A stretch of 64,000 nt of DNA from Candidatus Thiodiazotropha sp. (ex Codakia rugifera) (lineage in GTDB: Bacteria > Pseudomonadota > Gammaproteobacteria > Chromatiales > Chromatiaceae), in contig JAHXHN010000003.1 of the NCBI GenBank assembly GCA_025656675.1, positions 1-64,000 on the forward strand, read 5' to 3'. The translations under genes were made by a program, and so were the position numbers. The notes under the pieces were generated by a model. The model was not told the DNA's origin and did no database searches. It saw only the letters and a program-made list of their open reading frames with translations. Shown one piece after another: positions 16,484 through 25,617 of this stretch. Position 1 is the stretch's first letter, and every line of letters begins with the position of its first letter.

Positions 16484-17614
16484 ATGCTGAAAAAATTGTT
16501 TCTCGCCGTTGTGGTCGTATCGCTGGTGATCGGCGGCATCGTCTACACCAAGCTCGGCCAGTTCACCGCGATGGGCGAAGCCACAGAAAACATGGTGATG
16601 CCACCGGAAACCGTCACTGCAACCGTTGTCAGTGAGGACGAGTGGGAACAGATCGTGCGCGCCACTGGCAGCGTGCGGGCCGCCCAGGGGGTGACCGTAA
16701 GCGCTGAGATCGGCGGCCGGGTTGCCGAGATCAGCTTCGAGTCGGGCGCCCAGATCAGCGCTGGTGACGTGCTGCTGCAGATGGACACCGCCACAGAGGA
16801 TGCCCAGCTGGCCTCCGCCCTAGCCACTGCCGCTCTGGCGAGAACCGAACTGGCACGCATCCGCAAGCTAATCAAGCGCAACGTCACCTCGGCCGACGAA
16901 CTCGACCAGGCCGAGGCACAGGTCAAGGAAACGGCCGCCCAGGTCGGCGTGATCCGTGCGGCCATTGCAAAGAAAACGGTACGCGCCCCCTTTGCTGGAC
17001 ATCTCGGACTGCGCCAAGTGAACCTCGGCGAAATTCTCAAGGAAGGCACTGCCATCGTCTCTCTACAAAACCTCGACCCGGTCCATGTCGACTTCTCCTT
17101 GCCTCAGCGTGAGCTGGCACGCCTGACAACCAACATGAAGGTACGCGTGGCCTCGGACGTGGCTCCCGGCGAGATCTTCGAAGGCAAACTCATCGCGGTA
17201 AATCCCGAGGTCGATCCAGTCACTCGCAATGTGCGGGTGCGCACGCTGGCCGCCAACCCCGGCGGGCAATTGCGCACCGGTATGTTCGCCAGCGTCGAAG
17301 TGGTGCTGCCGCAGTCGCGGCATGTCTTATCCGTCCCTGCCACCTCGGTACTGTACGCGCCATTCGGCAACTCTGTGTTCGTGATCGACGAGCAGCAGGA
17401 TGAGCAATCCGGCGAGAAATCCAAGGTTCTGCGCCAACAGCTGGTGCAATTGGGAGAGGCGCGCGGCGATTTCATTGAGATCACCAAAGGACTCAAACCC
17501 GGTGAAACGGTGGTGACCAGCGGCGTGTTCAAGTTGAGCGCCGGCACCCAGGTAGTGATCGATAACACCCTGGCGCCCAAGGCCAGCCTGGATCCACAAC
17601 CGAGCGAGTCTTAA
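16484..17614 (+). CDS. RND efflux periplasmic adaptor (membrane fusion protein)
   Basis: An uncleaved or signal-type hydrophobic N-terminus (residues 6-20) is followed by the typical lipoyl / alpha-hairpin / beta-barrel order of HlyD/AcrA-type adaptors: a lipoyl half near GGRVAEISFESG, hairpin helices about 105-160, second lipoyl half near KTVRAPFAGHLGLRQVN, and a barrel ending in a KPGETVVTSGVFKL membrane-proximal segment. It joins the inner-membrane pump encoded one base downstream to an outer-membrane channel. No TolC-like gene is nearby, so a channel from elsewhere must be used. GC content is visibly higher than in the surroundings. Confidence 0.9.
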   Translation: MLKKLFLAVVVVSLVIGGIVYTKLGQFTAMGEATENMVMPPETVTATVVSEDEWEQIVRATGSVRAAQGVTVSAEIGGRVAEISFESGAQISAGDVLLQMDTATEDAQLASALATAALARTELARIRKLIKRNVTSADELDQAEAQVKETAAQVGVIRAAIAKKTVRAPFAGHLGLRQVNLGEILKEGTAIVSLQNLDPVHVDFSLPQRELARLTTNMKVRVASDVAPGEIFEGKLIAVNPEVDPVTRNVRVRTLAANPGGQLRTGMFASVEVVLPQSRHVLSVPATSVLYAPFGNSVFVIDEQQDEQSGEKSKVLRQQLVQLGEARGDFIEITKGLKPGETVVTSGVFKLSAGTQVVIDNTLAPKASLDPQPSES

Positions 17615-17615
17615 C

Positions 17616-20600
17616 ATGCTCAAGCGCAGCTTCACTGACCTGTTCATAGAGCGACCAGTCCTCGCGATTGTGGTCAACCTGCTGATCCTGATCGCCGGAC
17701 TGAGTGCCTGGAACTCGTTGAGTGTGCGTCAATACCCGCTCAGCGAGAACGCCTCGGTGCAAATCACCACCGTCTACGTGGGTGCCAGCGCAGAGCTGGT
17801 ACGCGGCTTCATCACCACCCCGCTGGAACGTGCTATCGCCGCGGCCGAGGGCATTGATTATGTCGAGTCGAAAAGCCTACAGGGCATCTCGATCATCAAC
17901 GCGCGTCTCAAGCTCAACTACGACTCAACCAAGGCTCTGACCGACATCTCTGCCAAAGTCGACCAGGTACGCAACGACCTACCCACCGAGGCCCAGGTAC
18001 CTGCGATCAGCGTGCAGTCCGCCGATTCGGAAGTGGCTGCCGCATATCTCAGCTTCTGGTCGGAGATCCTCTCGCCGGAGCAGATCACCGACTACCTGAT
18101 CCGTGTAGTTCAGCCGCGCCTCTCTGCAGTGACCGGAGTGCAACGCATTGAGATCTTCGGTGCGCGCACCTTCGCCATGCGCATCTGGCTAAAGCCCGAA
18201 CGCATGGCGGCATTGCACATCAGCCCGTCGCAAGTGCGCGAAGCACTCACAGCCAACAATTACCTGGCGGCGATCGGAAACACCAAGGGTTCGCTGGTGC
18301 AGACCTATCTCGCCGCCAACACCGACATGCACAATCCGGACGACTTCCGTCGGCTGGTGATCTACCAGCGTGACGGTACCATCGTGCGCCTGCAGGACAT
18401 CGCCGAAGTCGAGCTGGGCGCCGAAGATTACGACACAGTGGTGCGTTACTCCGGCGACACCGCAGTATTTGCCGGGATATTCACCCAGCCCAACGCCAAC
18501 GTCATCGACGTGATCGACGGCGTACGCGCCGAGCTGGACAAGCTCAAGCAGGAAATGCCGAGTGGCCTGGATGCCAGCATTGGTTACGATGCCTCGCAAT
18601 ACGTCAGCGATGCGATCTACGAGGTGACCGTCACCCTCAGCGAAACCCTGTTAATCGTGGTGATCGTGATCTTCCTGTTCTTGGGTTCCGTGCGCTCGGT
18701 ACTGGTGCCTGTGATGGCGATCCCGGTATCACTGATCGGTGGCATCTTCCTGATGCAGACATTCGGCTTCACCCTTAACCTGCTGACCCTTCTGGCAATC
18801 GTATTGTCGGTCGGCCTGGTGGTGGATGACGCCATTGTCGTGGTGGAGAACGTCGAGCGCCACCTACGCGAGGGCCGCACCCCGCGTGAGGCTGCGATGC
18901 TCGGTGCACGCGAGCTGGTCACGCCGATCATCGCGATGACCCTCACCCTGGTCTCGGTATACATCCCGATCGGTCTGCAGGGTGGACTGACCGGCGCACT
19001 GTTCCGCGAGTTCGCCTTCACCCTCGCCGGTGCCGTGGCGATCTCCGGCATTGTCGCGCTAACTCTCTCACCAACCATGTCTGCCAATTTGCTGCGCAGC
19101 GCCGAGGATGAAGAGCGCGGCCTGACTGGCTGGCTCAACCATCATTTTGACCGGCTCCAGGCAGCTTACGGTCGCGCCCTGAGCGGCACGCTCAACGCAC
19201 GCCCCGCCGTTTACTTGGTGTGGTTCGTAGTGAGCCTGTGCACCGTGCCGATGTACACCTTCTCGCCCAACGAGCTGGCACCGGTCGAAGACCAGAGTGT
19301 GCTGTTCGGCATCATTAACGTGGCCTCGAACGCCACCGCCGACCAGAACACGGTGTATGGTGCGGCCTCCGAGCAGGTCATGCTCGACGTGCCGGAAGCA
19401 GCGCTGACCTTCCAGTTGCTGTTCCCACCGTCGATAGGCGCAACCATCGGGGCCGACGGCTTCAGCGGCGTGGTGGTCAAACCCTGGGCGGAACGTGACC
19501 GCACTGTCGCCGCGATGGTGCCAGAAGTGCAGGCTGAGGTCTCGCAGATCCCTGGCATCCAGGTGTTCATCACCATGCCGCCCGCCCTGCCCGGCGGCAG
19601 CAACTTCCCTGTCGAACTGGTGATCACCTCCACTGCCGATGCCGACCGCCTGCTGGAATTCGCAAAGATACTGCAGCAGAAAGCCACCGCGAGCGGCTTG
19701 TTCGCCTTCCCGCCGGATATCGACCTGAAGATCGACCAACCGCAGGCCACCGTTGTGTTCGACCGCGACAAGCTCGCCGACCTTGGGCTGAACCTGTCAC
19801 AGGTCGGCGCAGACCTGGCGGTCGCCACCGGTGGCAACTTCGTCAACCGCTTCAACATGGACGGGCGCAGTTACAAGGTGATTCCGCTGGTGTCGCGCAT
19901 CGACCGGCTCAACAGTGAACAATTACGCAATATCTACGTGGCCAACCCGTCTGGCACGATGGTGCCCCTATCATCAGTCGCACATATCGAGCACTCGGTG
20001 GTGCCGCGTTCGCTCAACCGCTTCCAGCAGCTCAACGCAGTGAAACTCTCTGGTGTGAGTACTCGCACCCTCGACGAGGCACTCACTTTCCTGGAAGACG
20101 CCGCCGCGGAAATCCTGCCATCGGGCTACAGCATCGATTACACTGGCGAGTCACGCCAGCTGCGCACTGAGGGCAACAAGTTTCTGCCTGCCTTCTCCCT
20201 GGCGATTCTAATGATCTTTCTGGTTCTTGCGGTGCAGTTCAACTCATTCCGCGACCCACTGGTCATCCTTGCAGGTTCCGTACCGCTGGCGATGTTCGGC
20301 GCGCTAATTTTCACCGTGCTAAAGATGCCCGACCCCAACATGCCGCACTGGACCAGCGGTTGGACCACTACCATGAACATATACGCCCAGGTCGGACTGG
20401 TCACTCTGGTAGGTCTGATCGCCAAGAACGGCATCCTCATCGTCGAATTTGCCAACAAGCTACAGGAAGACGGTGTTGCCAAACTGGAGGCGATTCGTGA
20501 TGCCGCGATGATCCGCCTGCGCCCGGTGTTGATGACCAGCGTGGCGACCATTGCCGGTCACTTTCCGCTGGTGCTGGTGACTGGTGCGGGTGCAGAGGCG

Positions 20601-20723
20601 AGGAACTCGATCGGCTTGGTGCTGGTCGGCGGGATGGCAATTGGAACAGTGTTTACGTTGTTTGTAGTGCCATCGATCTACATCCTGATGGCAAAAGATA
20701 GATCGAAGCTCGTCGAAACTTAG
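17616..20723 (+). CDS. RND multidrug efflux pump (HAE-1 family)
   Basis: The 1035-residue protein has the RND layout: transmembrane helix 1, a large periplasmic loop, helices 2-7, a second loop and helices 8-12. The proton-relay pair of aspartates in helix 4 is present (LVVDDAIVVVENV). It is encoded directly after its adaptor. The family exports drugs, detergents, solvents and metabolites by proton antiport, working as a trimer. Codon choice is strongly GC-rich, unlike the genes on both sides, which suggests acquisition together with the adaptor. The substrate cannot be told from sequence; control by the MarR protein points to an aromatic or amphipathic compound. Confidence 0.92.
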   Translation: MLKRSFTDLFIERPVLAIVVNLLILIAGLSAWNSLSVRQYPLSENASVQITTVYVGASAELVRGFITTPLERAIAAAEGIDYVESKSLQGISIINARLKLNYDSTKALTDISAKVDQVRNDLPTEAQVPAISVQSADSEVAAAYLSFWSEILSPEQITDYLIRVVQPRLSAVTGVQRIEIFGARTFAMRIWLKPERMAALHISPSQVREALTANNYLAAIGNTKGSLVQTYLAANTDMHNPDDFRRLVIYQRDGTIVRLQDIAEVELGAEDYDTVVRYSGDTAVFAGIFTQPNANVIDVIDGVRAELDKLKQEMPSGLDASIGYDASQYVSDAIYEVTVTLSETLLIVVIVIFLFLGSVRSVLVPVMAIPVSLIGGIFLMQTFGFTLNLLTLLAIVLSVGLVVDDAIVVVENVERHLREGRTPREAAMLGARELVTPIIAMTLTLVSVYIPIGLQGGLTGALFREFAFTLAGAVAISGIVALTLSPTMSANLLRSAEDEERGLTGWLNHHFDRLQAAYGRALSGTLNARPAVYLVWFVVSLCTVPMYTFSPNELAPVEDQSVLFGIINVASNATADQNTVYGAASEQVMLDVPEAALTFQLLFPPSIGATIGADGFSGVVVKPWAERDRTVAAMVPEVQAEVSQIPGIQVFITMPPALPGGSNFPVELVITSTADADRLLEFAKILQQKATASGLFAFPPDIDLKIDQPQATVVFDRDKLADLGLNLSQVGADLAVATGGNFVNRFNMDGRSYKVIPLVSRIDRLNSEQLRNIYVANPSGTMVPLSSVAHIEHSVVPRSLNRFQQLNAVKLSGVSTRTLDEALTFLEDAAAEILPSGYSIDYTGESRQLRTEGNKFLPAFSLAILMIFLVLAVQFNSFRDPLVILAGSVPLAMFGALIFTVLKMPDPNMPHWTSGWTTTMNIYAQVGLVTLVGLIAKNGILIVEFANKLQEDGVAKLEAIRDAAMIRLRPVLMTSVATIAGHFPLVLVTGAGAEARNSIGLVLVGGMAIGTVFTLFVVPSIYILMAKDRSKLVET

Positions 20724-21161
20724 GTGTCAACCGTTGCGTGTTCACAGCCCTCATCAGTTAAGTGTAAATATCTGCTTCAGCTCGGAAGCGGAAGTCCCCA
20801 GTCAAGGCTCGAAACTATACGTAGTAATTCGGGGCGAAATCGCCTCGTAGGGGAGAATACGTACAGTCGTACGACATTTGGATGCGTGAGAGTAGAGGAT
20901 AGCTGGGAAACAGTGCGTTTGTTCTCTTAACGAATAATGTAGAGTGGAACCACCGCTTCCTTTCATCCGGGTTGGGTACGTTCCAATTTACCAGCTGATG
21001 GTGCAATTTCTACAGCAATACGAATACTTGACGAACACAAACGGAGTGGAGGCAAAAAGCCCTTCTTCGGTACAGTTTGGAGGGGTTGGAAGACGGCTTG
21101 GATACAGGTTGATGGAGAGCCAATGACGGGTATACGTGTTTGGCTTTTTGGATGGGTAGTA
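20724..21161. other. Non-coding region between RND pump and diguanylate cyclase
   Basis: About 440 bp between convergent genes. I find no gene and no clear terminator hairpin. Confidence 0.4.
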
Positions 21162-22310
21162 TTAATAAACTGTCCCGGAAGTCGGGTCCGCCGTTTCCAG
21201 TTCGCATCCATCGACATGTAATATGCCACTACCGCCATGTTTCATTTTACTGCGGTACATCGCCTTGTCGACACACTTGATCACGCTCTCCAGATCGTGG
21301 CCGTGATCAGGATATTTTCCCATACCGATGGAGACGCTGAAGTCGATGCCGTTTTCCTTGGCATAGTCATCGATCGCCTGCCTGATACGCTGAGCCACCA
21401 ATTCACCACCCTCCTTGGAGGCATAGGGCAACAGAAGCAGGAACTCGTCACCGCCATAACGGGCCACCAGGTCTTCGCTGCGTACTGTCTTGGCTATGCT
21501 GTTGGCAACCGCCGCCAGCACGCGATCGCCGACATGGTGGCCATGGGTGTCGTTGACGGTCTTGAAGCCATCCAGATCCGCGAATAAGACAACCACGCCA
21601 TAATCGTTCTCCTGGTTCTGGAACAGGGGTGAGGAACGCTCGATCAGGGCACGCCGGTTGAGCAGCCCGGTGAGTGCATCGATATTGCGCTCATGGGCGA
21701 GTTTGGCGCGGCCAATTTCGATCTTGGCCGTCAAGGTGTAGGAGTAGATAACGATGATTGCGAAGAAGACGAGAAAGAAGATTGCGCTGACCGAAAACAG
21801 GTCCACATAGTCGAACAGCCGTAGACTGACGATCAGCACAGCTGCGCCAAGGCTGCCTACTACGGCTTCGCCGAACAGACGCAGTCCGTAGCGCATGCCG
21901 TTGCCGAGGATGACCATCAGAAAGACCAGAAATCCGGGGGAACTGACGGTGGTGTCGGCCAGCACCGCGAAGGATGCGATGGCAATATCCACCCACATGG
22001 TCAGACGTTGGCGCCAGGGGGCGTGCGGTACCCGTGAAGCGTGCCGCATGAAGAACAGAATCTCGATACCAAAGGCCACGAAGATCAGGTTAACCACCTG
22101 AAGATTGGTCCAGTCGCGTACCTGTTCCTCGCCGCCGAAATTGAAATAGAGGAGTGCCAGGCCGCAAAAAAGCAGGCGTGTCCAATATTGGGTGCGCTGG
22201 TCTTCCCAGGACATCCTGTACTCGAATCCCTGTCCACCCATATGGCTTTCACGGCGTTCTATACCGGAACGCCTATCCGTTGTACGTTGGCCGGAATTGA
22301 TCTGATTCAC
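21162..22310 (-). CDS. Membrane-bound diguanylate cyclase (GGDEF)
   Basis: An N-terminal hydrophilic stretch precedes about six membrane segments between residues 46 and 192, then a C-terminal GGDEF domain. The active-site motif GGDEF is intact at residues 286-290. An RxxD product-inhibition site (RSED, 277-280) lies five residues before it. The enzyme should therefore make cyclic di-GMP from two GTP and be inhibited by its product. The membrane part resembles small MASE-like sensor regions without a periplasmic domain. It is a single gene; which behaviour it controls is not visible. Confidence 0.9.
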   Translation of the reverse strand: MNQINSGQRTTDRRSGIERRESHMGGQGFEYRMSWEDQRTQYWTRLLFCGLALLYFNFGGEEQVRDWTNLQVVNLIFVAFGIEILFFMRHASRVPHAPWRQRLTMWVDIAIASFAVLADTTVSSPGFLVFLMVILGNGMRYGLRLFGEAVVGSLGAAVLIVSLRLFDYVDLFSVSAIFFLVFFAIIVIYSYTLTAKIEIGRAKLAHERNIDALTGLLNRRALIERSSPLFQNQENDYGVVVLFADLDGFKTVNDTHGHHVGDRVLAAVANSIAKTVRSEDLVARYGGDEFLLLLPYASKEGGELVAQRIRQAIDDYAKENGIDFSVSIGMGKYPDHGHDLESVIKCVDKAMYRSKMKHGGSGILHVDGCELETADPTSGTVY

Positions 22311-22419
22311 GCCGTTACCTTCTCTGGTTGTTCAGGGTTGGGGTGGGTGTCTTAGTTACATATCTGCCCAGTATGCACCGTTGGCCCAACTGCCACCAGT
22401 TACTGAGGAGATATAGTCG

Positions 22420-22641
22420 ATGTCGGTCAATTTTAAAGGCCTGACAGCAGACCAAGCTGATAAACAGCGGAACGAGTACCGCCGCCGAAGAACGTCAAAA
22501 CCCGGTCAGGTGCTCAGGCCCATTGATCGCTATCGGTTCCCTTCTGGCAGAGGCAACGTTGTAGGTTTTTGGGTGGGCATAGTCGATCCTTCGAAATCCA
22601 TTGATATACCCATCTTAACGGTCCCAGACCCTTATTTCTAG
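22420..22641 (+). CDS. Small hypothetical protein (73 aa)
   Basis: A strong Shine-Dalgarno GAGGAG lies nine bases before the ATG, which supports translation. The protein is basic in its middle (YRRRRTSKPG) and ends in a PILTVPDPYF tail. No membrane segment, signal peptide or cysteine pair is present. I recognise no family. It is divergent from the diguanylate cyclase, 110 bp away. Confidence 0.5.
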   Translation: MSVNFKGLTADQADKQRNEYRRRRTSKPGQVLRPIDRYRFPSGRGNVVGFWVGIVDPSKSIDIPILTVPDPYF

Positions 22642-22772
22642 TTGAACGCCAGGGACAACTTACTCATAGTTGGTGTAAACTCGGCATTATTCGGAGACGG
22701 CCTTATGCCACTGTGACCGTCCAAATACCAACGTTAATTCCAGGAACCTGCCTTCAAGGCGATCTGTAACCT

Positions 22773-24005
22773 CTAACCTTTCACGCAAACAATTTGCTTT
22801 AGGGTATGCACCACCTCCACCAGATCGCTCTGATGCTCCATCACTGCATCAATGTCCTTATACGCAGCCGGTATCTCATCCACTACCCCTCTGTCCTTGC
22901 GGCATTCAACACCCTCAGTCTGCACTTCTATGTCTCGGCTGTTGTATTGGCGCTTGGCTTGAGAGCGGCTCATTCGCCGGCCGGCACCATGGGAACAGGA
23001 ACAGAATGAAGTGGGATTGCCCTTTCCTCTGACGATATAGGATTTCGCCCCCATACTACCGGGGATGATCCCCAACTCACCCTCACCTGCCCGAATTGCT
23101 CCCTTGCGTGTCACATAGACATCCGCATCAAAATGGTGCTCTTTGGCCACATAGTTGTGATGGCAGTTAATCGCCTCCTTGGTGGCTTCGAAAGGTAGCA
23201 GCACAGATTTCAGCACATCCACAACACGTCGCATCATTTCCCGACGATTGATCATGGCGTAGTCCTGAGCCCAGTGGACGGCGGCAATATAGTCATCGAA
23301 GTACTGAGCGCCTTCCGTAAAATAGGCAAGATCCTTGTCCGGGAGTCTTCCGAGCTGAACCCCCATGTCCTTCTTGGCCAGATTGATGAAATACCGGCCA
23401 ATGATATTGCCGATACCCCGGCTGCCGGAGTGCAGCATGATCCAGACATCCTTGTTTTCGTCCAGGCAGATCTCGATGAAGTGGTTGCCACCACCCAGCG
23501 TACCCAGTTGCCGTACCCAGGTCAGATAGGGCTTCTTACCCTGCATTCGTGTGATCGCAGGGTGCTTATCCATGATACGCTCCAGCTCCACATTCAAGGC
23601 GGTGACAGTGGATCGTTTCACCGGATCCTTTTTGTGCTGATCAAATCCCACCGGGATAGCTGCCTCAATGGCAGAGCGTATCCGGTACAGGCTGTCCGGC
23701 AGTTGCTCCGCCTTCAACGACAGACGCACGGCATTCATCCCACAACCGATATCCACCCCCACAGCCGCAGGGATAATGGCGCCTTTGGTGGGAATCACGG
23801 ATCCAACGGTAGCACCAATCCCCAAATGTACATCAGGCATAGCCGCCACATGACTGTGGATGAAGGGTAAATGGGCAATATGGGTCAGCTGATCCATTGC
23901 CGCATATTCCACATCATCGGTATAGATCTTTACCGGTACCCGCCCTTTCGTAATAACACGTTTAATTGGCATCTTCACAAAGCCCGGCCACTGTTGGCCG
24001 GGCAT
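22773..24005 (-). CDS. rtcB: RNA 3'-terminal phosphate ligase RtcB
   Basis: The protein closely follows E. coli RtcB in length and motif order: VDIGCGMNA with the metal-binding Cys, GNHFIEICLDE, LHSGSRGIGN, NCHHNYV, GSMGAKSYIVRG, and SCSHGAGR with the His that becomes guanylylated. RtcB joins RNA 2',3'-cyclic phosphate or 3'-phosphate ends to 5'-OH ends using GTP and Mn, as left by toxin or stress ribonucleases. The start is uncertain. The ATG at 24005 sits inside a strong hairpin and touches its AGGAG; a second ATG at 23972 lies just after the hairpin and matches the family start better. It is the last gene of a minus-strand locus with a tRNA-like RNA, HNH nuclease, unknown protein and ArfB. 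Confidence 0.93.
   Translation of the reverse strand: MPGQQWPGFVKMPIKRVITKGRVPVKIYTDDVEYAAMDQLTHIAHLPFIHSHVAAMPDVHLGIGATVGSVIPTKGAIIPAAVGVDIGCGMNAVRLSLKAEQLPDSLYRIRSAIEAAIPVGFDQHKKDPVKRSTVTALNVELERIMDKHPAITRMQGKKPYLTWVRQLGTLGGGNHFIEICLDENKDVWIMLHSGSRGIGNIIGRYFINLAKKDMGVQLGRLPDKDLAYFTEGAQYFDDYIAAVHWAQDYAMINRREMMRRVVDVLKSVLLPFEATKEAINCHHNYVAKEHHFDADVYVTRKGAIRAGEGELGIIPGSMGAKSYIVRGKGNPTSFCSCSHGAGRRMSRSQAKRQYNSRDIEVQTEGVECRKDRGVVDEIPAAYKDIDAVMEHQSDLVEVVHTLKQIVCVKG
23983..24004 (-). promoter_or_regulatory. Hairpin over the RtcB translation start
   Basis: GCCCGGCCA and TGGCCGGGC form a perfect 9-bp stem with a four-base loop. On the minus strand it includes the first possible start region of rtcB and lies upstream of the second. 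No T-run follows, so it is not a normal terminator. It could control translation or mRNA processing of the last gene in the operon. Confidence 0.5.
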
Positions 24006-24168
24006 CTCCTATAGCATTCATATTAATGAGTAAAAACATACTGATTTGTCTTTCACCATGTCCTTTAAACCAGGCATTGGCATTTACCTCCAATATTAAA
24101 TGGTTAAGCTTCCATACGCTTCCATCCCGGTTCATTGTCACGATCATCCTCATTCCTATTGGCCTCTT

Positions 24169-24591
24169 TCAATAATCGATCATCACCCTTTGGCGTCCTG
24201 CCTTTATCTCACTTCGTTTGCGTTTCTCAACCAGACGCTCCTGGTGGGCTGCACGGGAACGCACTCTCTTAATCCTTGGCTTTGGTGGTTCAGCCGCGCG
24301 TCGGATAAGTTCGAACAAACGTTCCATAGCATCCTGCCGGTTCCGCGCCTGACTGCGATAACGCCGGGCAGTGATGATCAGCTTATACTCATTACTCACC
24401 CTGTTTCCTCCCAGCCTGATTATTTTTTGCTGGATCGTATGACTAAGGGTATGCGCCTGAACAATGTCAAACCGTAACTGCATGGCTGTTCGGTTCTTGT
24501 TCACATGCTGACCACCAGGCCCTGAGGCATAGATCGATGTGAATTCCAGGCTCCCCTCATCAATTTCAATGGTTTCCGTTATTTTGATCAC
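24169..24591 (-). CDS. arfB: Alternative ribosome-rescue factor / peptidyl-tRNA hydrolase ArfB
   Basis: I chose the GTG at 24591, eight bases after GGAGG; it overlaps the upstream stop (GTGA) and gives 140 residues, the length of E. coli ArfB (YaeJ). The catalytic GGQ lies at residues 26-28 in GPGGQHVNK, followed by AMQLRFD, and the protein ends in a long basic tail (residues about 100-140) that in ArfB probes the empty mRNA channel. ArfB frees stalled ribosomes by hydrolysing peptidyl-tRNA. The absence of a release-factor-length core and the basic tail favour ArfB over the PrfH found beside some other RtcB genes. It lies between an unknown gene and rtcB. Confidence 0.88.
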   Translation of the reverse strand: MIKITETIEIDEGSLEFTSIYASGPGGQHVNKNRTAMQLRFDIVQAHTLSHTIQQKIIRLGGNRVSNEYKLIITARRYRSQARNRQDAMERLFELIRRAAEPPKPRIKRVRSRAAHQERLVEKRKRSEIKAGRQRVMIDY

Positions 24592-25541
24592 TGCCGAACC
24601 TCCATATTCAGTTGGTACCAATGAGGATTACTTACCTTCCGCAATTTACGCTTTGCCGCAGTTGACTTACCAAACATTCTTGGTGCCTCATTTGTCAATA
24701 CGAAGCAGAACTTTCGTGGCAGATCTGTGTACAGCGATCTTGGCGGGTGGCTGTCCCACATTCCCTTGAGGACATTGCCAGTATCGAAAGTATGGTAGTA
24801 GATATTTCCAATACCCAGCTCATCGATAACGAAGTTGATAGCAGCACTCATTGCAGCTTCATCCCACAGTTGATAGTAGTGTGCCAGGGTTTTCTCCATA
24901 TACTCACTGATAGCCAGTAACAGTCGCTTCTTCTCCTGCTCACTTTTAGAATTTTTCAAGTCTGACTGTTTGTCTTTCAACCAGTCATGGGCATCCCGAA
25001 GCCAATCGTTTTGTACCTCTTCGATTAATACTTCATCAGTATCAAACTCAATATCCATACGAATCCAGGCCATGGTATTCCTGTGATAAGATCGTTCACC
25101 TTTTTTCAAAATAGGATGACTAAAATTACCGAAATACCAGTCATCATCTTTATCTACGAACCGCTCAAATGCCTGGTCGTGACCGCTATTGAAATTTAAC
25201 TGCAATACTAGGTTTGCATTGTTACGCGTGGTCTGGTTATACCTCGATCGTCTCTCATTCCAACGTCCCACCGTCAATAAGAAATCCTGTCTGTCTTTCA
25301 CATAGACATAGTCAAAGAGATCGCCGCTGACACATCCACTACCGATATCTGCCATCAGGTTTCTTATAGCCGGCTTCTCCAGCAGCTTTCCAAAAGGTGA
25401 CCGTCGAAGGTCGGTAATTTTCATGCCTTTTCCCACATAACGGGACAACAGCATCAATGCATAGTCATTCCGCGCATAGCGAAAAAGCGTCCTGTCCTTC
25501 GGAAGACAGGCAATGATTTCATCAAGTAGCTTCTTGTCCAT
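24588..25541 (-). CDS. Unrecognised protein in the RtcB locus
   Basis: The gene encodes about 317 residues from the ATG at 25541; the frame is open to a TTG at 25589 (333 codons). I do not recognise the family. The protein is soluble, rich in charged and aromatic residues, without cysteine-pair motifs, and contains a helical stretch (about 195-235) followed by a region with conserved-looking Trp and His residues. The strong Shine-Dalgarno AGGAG downstream of the HNH stop belongs to an ATG at 25606 in another frame, which ends at 25454. Either this gene has a weak start, or translation enters from that frame by a shift near 25545. Its stop overlaps the arfB start by four bases, so coupling with arfB is likely. 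Confidence 0.7.
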   Translation of the reverse strand: MDKKLLDEIIACLPKDRTLFRYARNDYALMLLSRYVGKGMKITDLRRSPFGKLLEKPAIRNLMADIGSGCVSGDLFDYVYVKDRQDFLLTVGRWNERRSRYNQTTRNNANLVLQLNFNSGHDQAFERFVDKDDDWYFGNFSHPILKKGERSYHRNTMAWIRMDIEFDTDEVLIEEVQNDWLRDAHDWLKDKQSDLKNSKSEQEKKRLLLAISEYMEKTLAHYYQLWDEAAMSAAINFVIDELGIGNIYYHTFDTGNVLKGMWDSHPPRSLYTDLPRKFCFVLTNEAPRMFGKSTAAKRKLRKVSNPHWYQLNMEVRQ

Positions 25542-25617
25542 TTCCTTTGCTCTATCTGTTTGTTCATGTTCATCACTATTCGAATACAAAATGTCGCTGC
25601 ACTCATTGTTCTCTCCT

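Noticed and set aside
23962-24153. Short minus-strand frame between arfB and rtcB
   Set aside because: It runs into the rtcB start region, its composition is not protein-like, and a better ribosome-binding site there (GGAGGTAAATG) leads only to a peptide of about 20 codons.
24169-24621. Peptide chain release factor H (PrfH), as found beside some rtcB genes
   Set aside because: The protein has only 140 residues from the likely GTG start, with an ArfB-like basic tail and GGQ near residue 27; PrfH is longer and lacks that tail.
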